This document shows, in pieces, positions 15,244 to 17,392 of a stretch of 17,392 nt of DNA (positions are counted from its first letter, which is position 1; the number at the start of each line of letters is the position of its first letter). The notes beneath the pieces were generated by a model that was not told the origin of the DNA, did not search any database, and saw nothing but the letters and a program-made list of their open reading frames with translations. The DNA comes from Bacteroidales bacterium (GTDB lineage: Bacteria > Bacteroidota > Bacteroidia > Bacteroidales > Lentimicrobiaceae). The translations under genes and the position numbers were made by a program. The stretch is taken from NCBI GenBank assembly GCA_022837485.1, contig JALHHH010000076.1, positions 1 to 17,392 on the forward strand, in the 5' to 3' direction.

Positions 15244-15765
15244 ATGAAAACCAGGATGTTGATTACCGGACTATTTGGTCTGGCATTGTTAATAAGTGTG
15301 CCCGACCTTGCAGATGCTCAGAATACTACTCCCCATGGTAAGAAGGAAGGAGTAAAGAAGGAGCAGCAAAAGAAAATGCAAACTATTCCCGTTGAAGTGG
15401 CCGAACCGGGAAAGCTTCCTCCTGGCCAGCAAGGTAAAGAGGTTCGCACGGATCGGGAGCCGGGATTTGAAAGGGCCGGTGATAAAGGCAGGAAGGAAGG
15501 ATGGACAAAAGACGAGCCAAATCCCAAAAAGCAAGCGAAACTTCGTAAGGAACAGAAAAAACGCGAAATTGAATTGCGAAGGCTTGAGAAACAGCGCTCA
15601 AAAGATGCCAGAAAACTGGAGAAACAACGAATGAAGGAAGTCCGGAAACTGGAAAAGCAGCGCATGAAAAAAAACCACAACCTTGAAAAACAGGGTGCAA
15701 ATGAAAAGCAAATTCCTTCAACAGCAGAACCGGCACCAGTGAAAAGGTCGATTGAGATCAAATAG
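15244..15765 (+). CDS. exported, highly basic protein with 11-residue repeats
   Basis: 173 residues; no known family recognised. A signal peptide (1-25, ending DLADA|Q) sends it to the periplasm. The mature protein is rich in Lys, Arg, Glu and Gln and has almost no hydrophobic residues. Residues 33-95 are low-complexity and charged with several Pro and Gly (likely disordered). From about 97 to 156 it should be one long helix. Four consecutive units start LEKQ at residues 114, 125, 136 and 147, exactly 11 residues (33 bases) apart, so the register is a hendecad rather than the heptad of a classic coiled coil. The repeat bases have diverged by silent changes, so it is not a fresh duplication. 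Role unknown; binding to polyanions such as nucleic acid or LPS is only a guess. Confidence 0.75.
   Translation: MKTRMLITGLFGLALLISVPDLADAQNTTPHGKKEGVKKEQQKKMQTIPVEVAEPGKLPPGQQGKEVRTDREPGFERAGDKGRKEGWTKDEPNPKKQAKLRKEQKKREIELRRLEKQRSKDARKLEKQRMKEVRKLEKQRMKKNHNLEKQGANEKQIPSTAEPAPVKRSIEIK
15583..15714 (+). repeat. 33-base in-frame tandem repeat, about four copies
   Basis: Units begin at 15583, 15616, 15649 and 15682 and each encodes LEKQ followed by seven mostly charged residues. The third and fourth bases of codons vary between copies, and the last copy is degenerate. Confidence 0.75.
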
Positions 15766-16066
15766 ACCTGATCAGTTACCAGAGCTGACCGGGCTTTTTA
15801 CTTCAGGCAGCCGTTGGGATTCTGTCTCCAACAGAGTGACCGAAGTCACTTAGCGGGCAGTATTGAAGAACGATTATAAAAACAGGGGAGAGACTCATCT
15901 TTTCCCTTTTTTTATATCCATATTACGTAATTTTGTTTGTAGTTAAATGCAGTAATCTGACTTTTGAACCTTTTCCTTCGGTGGATAAAATGGTGCAATT
16001 TTGCGTAAACACTTTCAGAACAGGGTTTAAGAATTAGTATGTTCTATGTTCAGATATTATTAATCA
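15766..16066. other. intergenic region with hairpins and a terminator
   Basis: Holds two adjacent small hairpins (15821-15835 and 15835-15850), an intrinsic terminator at 15884-15913 and a weak -7-like box CAATTTTG (15996-16003) that may serve the TfoX-like gene. No coding frame is convincing. Confidence 0.5.
15884..15913 (+). terminator. intrinsic terminator after the basic repeat protein gene
   Basis: A 9-bp stem (15884-15892 with 15899-15907, two G-U) and a 6-base loop, followed by T to 15913. It is about 120 bases past the stop codon, so the mRNA has a long structured 3' end. Confidence 0.6.
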
Positions 16067-16336
16067 ATGACAACTCCAACGGATGATCTCAGCAAAATGC
16101 CAAACATCGGCAGCACGCTGAAAGAAAAATTGATGCTGATTGGGATAAACTCAGCCGTTTCATTAAAAATGGCCGGAGCAGAAAATGCTTTCATTAAACT
16201 GAAAACAGTTGATAAAGATGCATGTATAAATATGTTATACGCTCTTGAAGGAGCAATTCAGGGTATCCGCTGGCACGATTTGCCTGCAACGCGTAAAGCG
16301 GAACTCAAGGAATTCTTCAGGCTGACGGATTCGTAA
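16067..16336 (+). CDS. TfoX/Sxy C-terminal domain protein
   Basis: 89 residues that consist of little more than the TfoX C-terminal domain. Marks are LSKMPNIGSTLKEKLMLIGI near the N-terminus, a helix-hairpin-helix-like segment, and the very conserved NMLYALEGAIQGIRWHDLP near residues 55-73. Full-length TfoX/Sxy regulates competence in gamma-proteobacteria and has an extra N-terminal domain. Stand-alone C-terminal versions are common in Bacteroidota, and their function is not established. It is a cytoplasmic protein, possibly binding nucleic acid through the hairpin. The ATG start suits the domain start. It stands alone, with long AT-rich spacers on both sides and no competence genes near. Confidence 0.88.
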   Translation: MTTPTDDLSKMPNIGSTLKEKLMLIGINSAVSLKMAGAENAFIKLKTVDKDACINMLYALEGAIQGIRWHDLPATRKAELKEFFRLTDS

Positions 16337-16364
16337 TAAGAGAAAATGCTTCGAATTCCGACAA

Positions 16365-16389
16365 ACGGATGTAATATTTGTTCATCCGT
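16365..16389 (+). terminator. possible weak terminator after the TfoX-like gene
   Basis: A perfect 7-bp stem around an 11-base loop 28 bases after the stop codon. It is followed by AAATTTC and not a T-tract, so termination is uncertain. Confidence 0.3.
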
Positions 16390-16543
16390 AAATTTCAAAT
16401 AGAATTGCGTGGCTTCCCGACAGACTGCTTTCTTCCTTTGATCAAATGAAATTTTGGTTTTACTAAATGGTTTATGGAATTGAATATTTATGAGCGTTGC
16501 CTGATAAATTACACATTATCTGGGAGTTTATATGATATTTTAT

Positions 16544-16597
16544 GGATTTTATGCATAGATGACGAATAAATATATATAATAATTACTGCATAAATCC
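16544..16597. repeat. inverted repeat in AT-rich spacer
   Basis: GGATTTTATGCA (16544-16555) and TGCATAAATCC (16587-16597) pair over 11 bases with one bulged T, around a 31-base AT-rich centre. It may be a cruciform or a two-site operator. It lies about 40 bases above the -33 element of the lipoprotein promoter. Confidence 0.45.
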
Positions 16598-16638
16598 GTA
16601 CTGTCATAAAAAATTTTGTAATTTTATTGATTAAATAG

Positions 16639-16666
16639 TTGTACCGGAAAGTAATTTCTATATTTG
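16639..16666 (+). promoter_or_regulatory. -33/-7 promoter of the DUF6252-like lipoprotein gene
   Basis: TTG at 16639-16641, a 17-base spacer (slightly short) and TATATTTG at 16659-16666, which fits TAnnTTTG. The leader is about 68 bases and ends in an A/C-rich stretch before the ATG. Confidence 0.55.
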
Positions 16667-16740
16667 CCCTGCTCTGTCATAAATGAACGTCTTGCTTTCC
16701 GATATTCTCTTCACTATTTAACCAACACAAAAACAACCGT

Positions 16741-17217
16741 ATGAAAAAACTGAAATTCCTGAGCTTCCTGATGGCTGCCTTAACCCTTGTGGTTGCATGC
16801 TCTGATAAAGATGACGACAAGAATGCCAACCCGCTAATTTCCGTAGAATACAATGGCACCAAATGGGAAACTACTACCGTTGTGGCCAGCTATACTTCAG
16901 TCACCGACGGGACTATGATTAATGCAACAAAAATTTCGTCACAGGATCAGCTTGTTATCTCATTTACCGGTACCACCACCGGTACACAAATTTTTGCCGA
17001 TCCGGGTGAAGGCGCTTTGTTTAGCATTTCATTGGCCGGACTGGGTTCATATACCACACTTTTTACAGGTGGCAATGTGGGTGAACTTGTCATCACAAAG
17101 TACGATAATGAAAAGAAATTAATTTCAGGAACGTTCCATTGTACGGCGGAGAATTTCGAAGGGGATGTAATTGAGTTTACCAATGGCCAGTTTAGCAATA
17201 TTCCTGTTATGAATTAA
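16741..17217 (+). CDS. DUF6252-like lipoprotein
   Basis: 158 residues. The signal MKKLKFLSFLMAALTLVVAC is a lipoprotein leader with the lipidated Cys at 20, followed by SDKDDDK; an acidic patch after the Cys is often an export signal to the cell surface in Bacteroidota. The rest is a single all-beta domain opening with ISVEYNGTKWETTTVVA, with many Thr, Gly and Ser, and closing with VIEFTNGQFSNIPV. This matches the general pattern of DUF6252 proteins, small lipoproteins of unknown function in this phylum. The assignment rests on the N- and C-terminal patterns only. It is monocistronic, with its own promoter and terminator. Confidence 0.8.
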   Translation: MKKLKFLSFLMAALTLVVACSDKDDDKNANPLISVEYNGTKWETTTVVASYTSVTDGTMINATKISSQDQLVISFTGTTTGTQIFADPGEGALFSISLAGLGSYTTLFTGGNVGELVITKYDNEKKLISGTFHCTAENFEGDVIEFTNGQFSNIPVMN

Positions 17218-17221
17218 TGCT

Positions 17222-17246
17222 CTGCTCCTGAAATTATAAGGAGCAG
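17222..17246 (+). repeat. hairpin just after the DUF6252-like gene
   Basis: Perfect 8-bp stem CTGCTCCT/AGGAGCAG with a 9-base loop, four bases after the stop codon. No T-tract follows. It may protect the mRNA 3' region above the real terminator. Confidence 0.5.
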
Positions 17247-17286
17247 CGCGAGTGGCATCAAACGGAAATATCGGATTATGCAACAT

Positions 17287-17318
17287 AGCCTTTCTGCTTT
17301 TTATGGAAAGGCTTTTTT
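17287..17318 (+). terminator. intrinsic terminator of the DUF6252-like gene
   Basis: Perfect 8-bp stem AGCCTTTC/GAAAGGCT (17287-17294, 17306-17313) with an 11-base loop, continuing directly into six T and then CTTTT. It is a strong intrinsic terminator. Confidence 0.88.
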
Positions 17319-17319
17319 C

Positions 17320-17372
17320 TTTTCCGGTCTCTCCGGCTGAAGAAAAACCTCTTCGCCGGATTTCCCGGAAAA
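17320..17372. repeat. nested inverted repeats at the window edge
   Basis: An outer pair TTTTCCGG/CCGGAAAA (17320-17327, 17365-17372) encloses an inner near-perfect hairpin (17333-17343 with 17350-17359, one bulged T, 6-base loop). It may be a 3' end structure for a minus-strand gene outside the window. Confidence 0.5.
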
Positions 17373-17392
17373 TAAAAATGCCCCGCGAAAAA

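Larger units (their letters stand above)
16337..16740. other. AT-rich intergenic region, no gene found
   Basis: Contains a hairpin ACGGATG/CATCCGT (16365-16371, 16383-16389), an inverted repeat at 16544-16597, and the promoter of the downstream lipoprotein gene at 16639-16666. No coding frame is supported. Confidence 0.5.

Noticed and set aside
15583..15714. CRISPR-like array
   Set aside because: The 33-base repeats are in frame, contiguous without spacers, and encode a helical protein repeat.
15318..15761. 147-codon minus-strand frame over the basic repeat protein
   Set aside because: Its Phe/Ser/Cys-rich sequence is simply the complement of Lys/Arg/Glu codons; the plus strand has the signal peptide and promoter.
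16038..16051. Tandem TATGTTC repeat before the TfoX-like gene
   Set aside because: Two copies of a 7-base AT-rich word are likely by chance.

Overview
The window looks like a stretch of ordinary chromosome from a member of the Bacteroidota, probably Bacteroidales-like. The evidence is the recurring promoter element TAnnTTTG, seen upstream of at least ten genes and sometimes with a TTG about 20 bases further up. Shine-Dalgarno sequences are weak, there is a TonB receptor with a carboxypeptidase-like N-terminal domain, and there are typical families such as GWxTD and DUF6252-like lipoproteins. There are no rRNA or tRNA genes, phage genes, transposase genes or CRISPR arrays.

Layout. 1-480: a small exported metal-binding (HMA) protein, closed by a bidirectional terminator. 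479-2552 (minus): a likely three-gene unit of thioredoxin-like protein, AcuI/YhdH oxidoreductase and an NTF2-like lipoprotein. 2775-3221 (minus): smpB. 3385-4755 (plus): a membrane-anchored serine hydrolase of the beta-lactamase/class C fold. 4764-4854: a long inverted repeat. 4880-7441 (minus): a TonB-dependent receptor under a TPP riboswitch, so probably a thiamine-compound importer. 7694-8513 (plus): a small lipoprotein and type II dehydroquinate dehydratase (aroQ). 8433-9855 (minus): a GT2 glycosyltransferase and an SMR transporter of the Gdx/SugE type, whose 3' end overlaps aroQ. 10015-11598 (minus): a GWxTD protein. 11987-15099 (plus): a multi-PAS/GAF sensor histidine kinase broken by a frameshift between its two catalytic domains. 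15244-15765 (plus): an exported, very basic protein with 11-residue repeats. 16067-16336 (plus): a stand-alone TfoX C-terminal domain protein. 16741-17217 (plus): a DUF6252-like lipoprotein with a terminator.

The genes do not form one pathway. The clear functional pairing is the riboswitch and the receptor it controls. Other supported points are the -33/-7 promoter sitting inside the apparent N-terminus of the GWxTD protein, the kinase frameshift (best explained by loss of about 13 bases), and the antisense-derived tail on the SMR transporter. I found no convincing undescribed multi-gene system.
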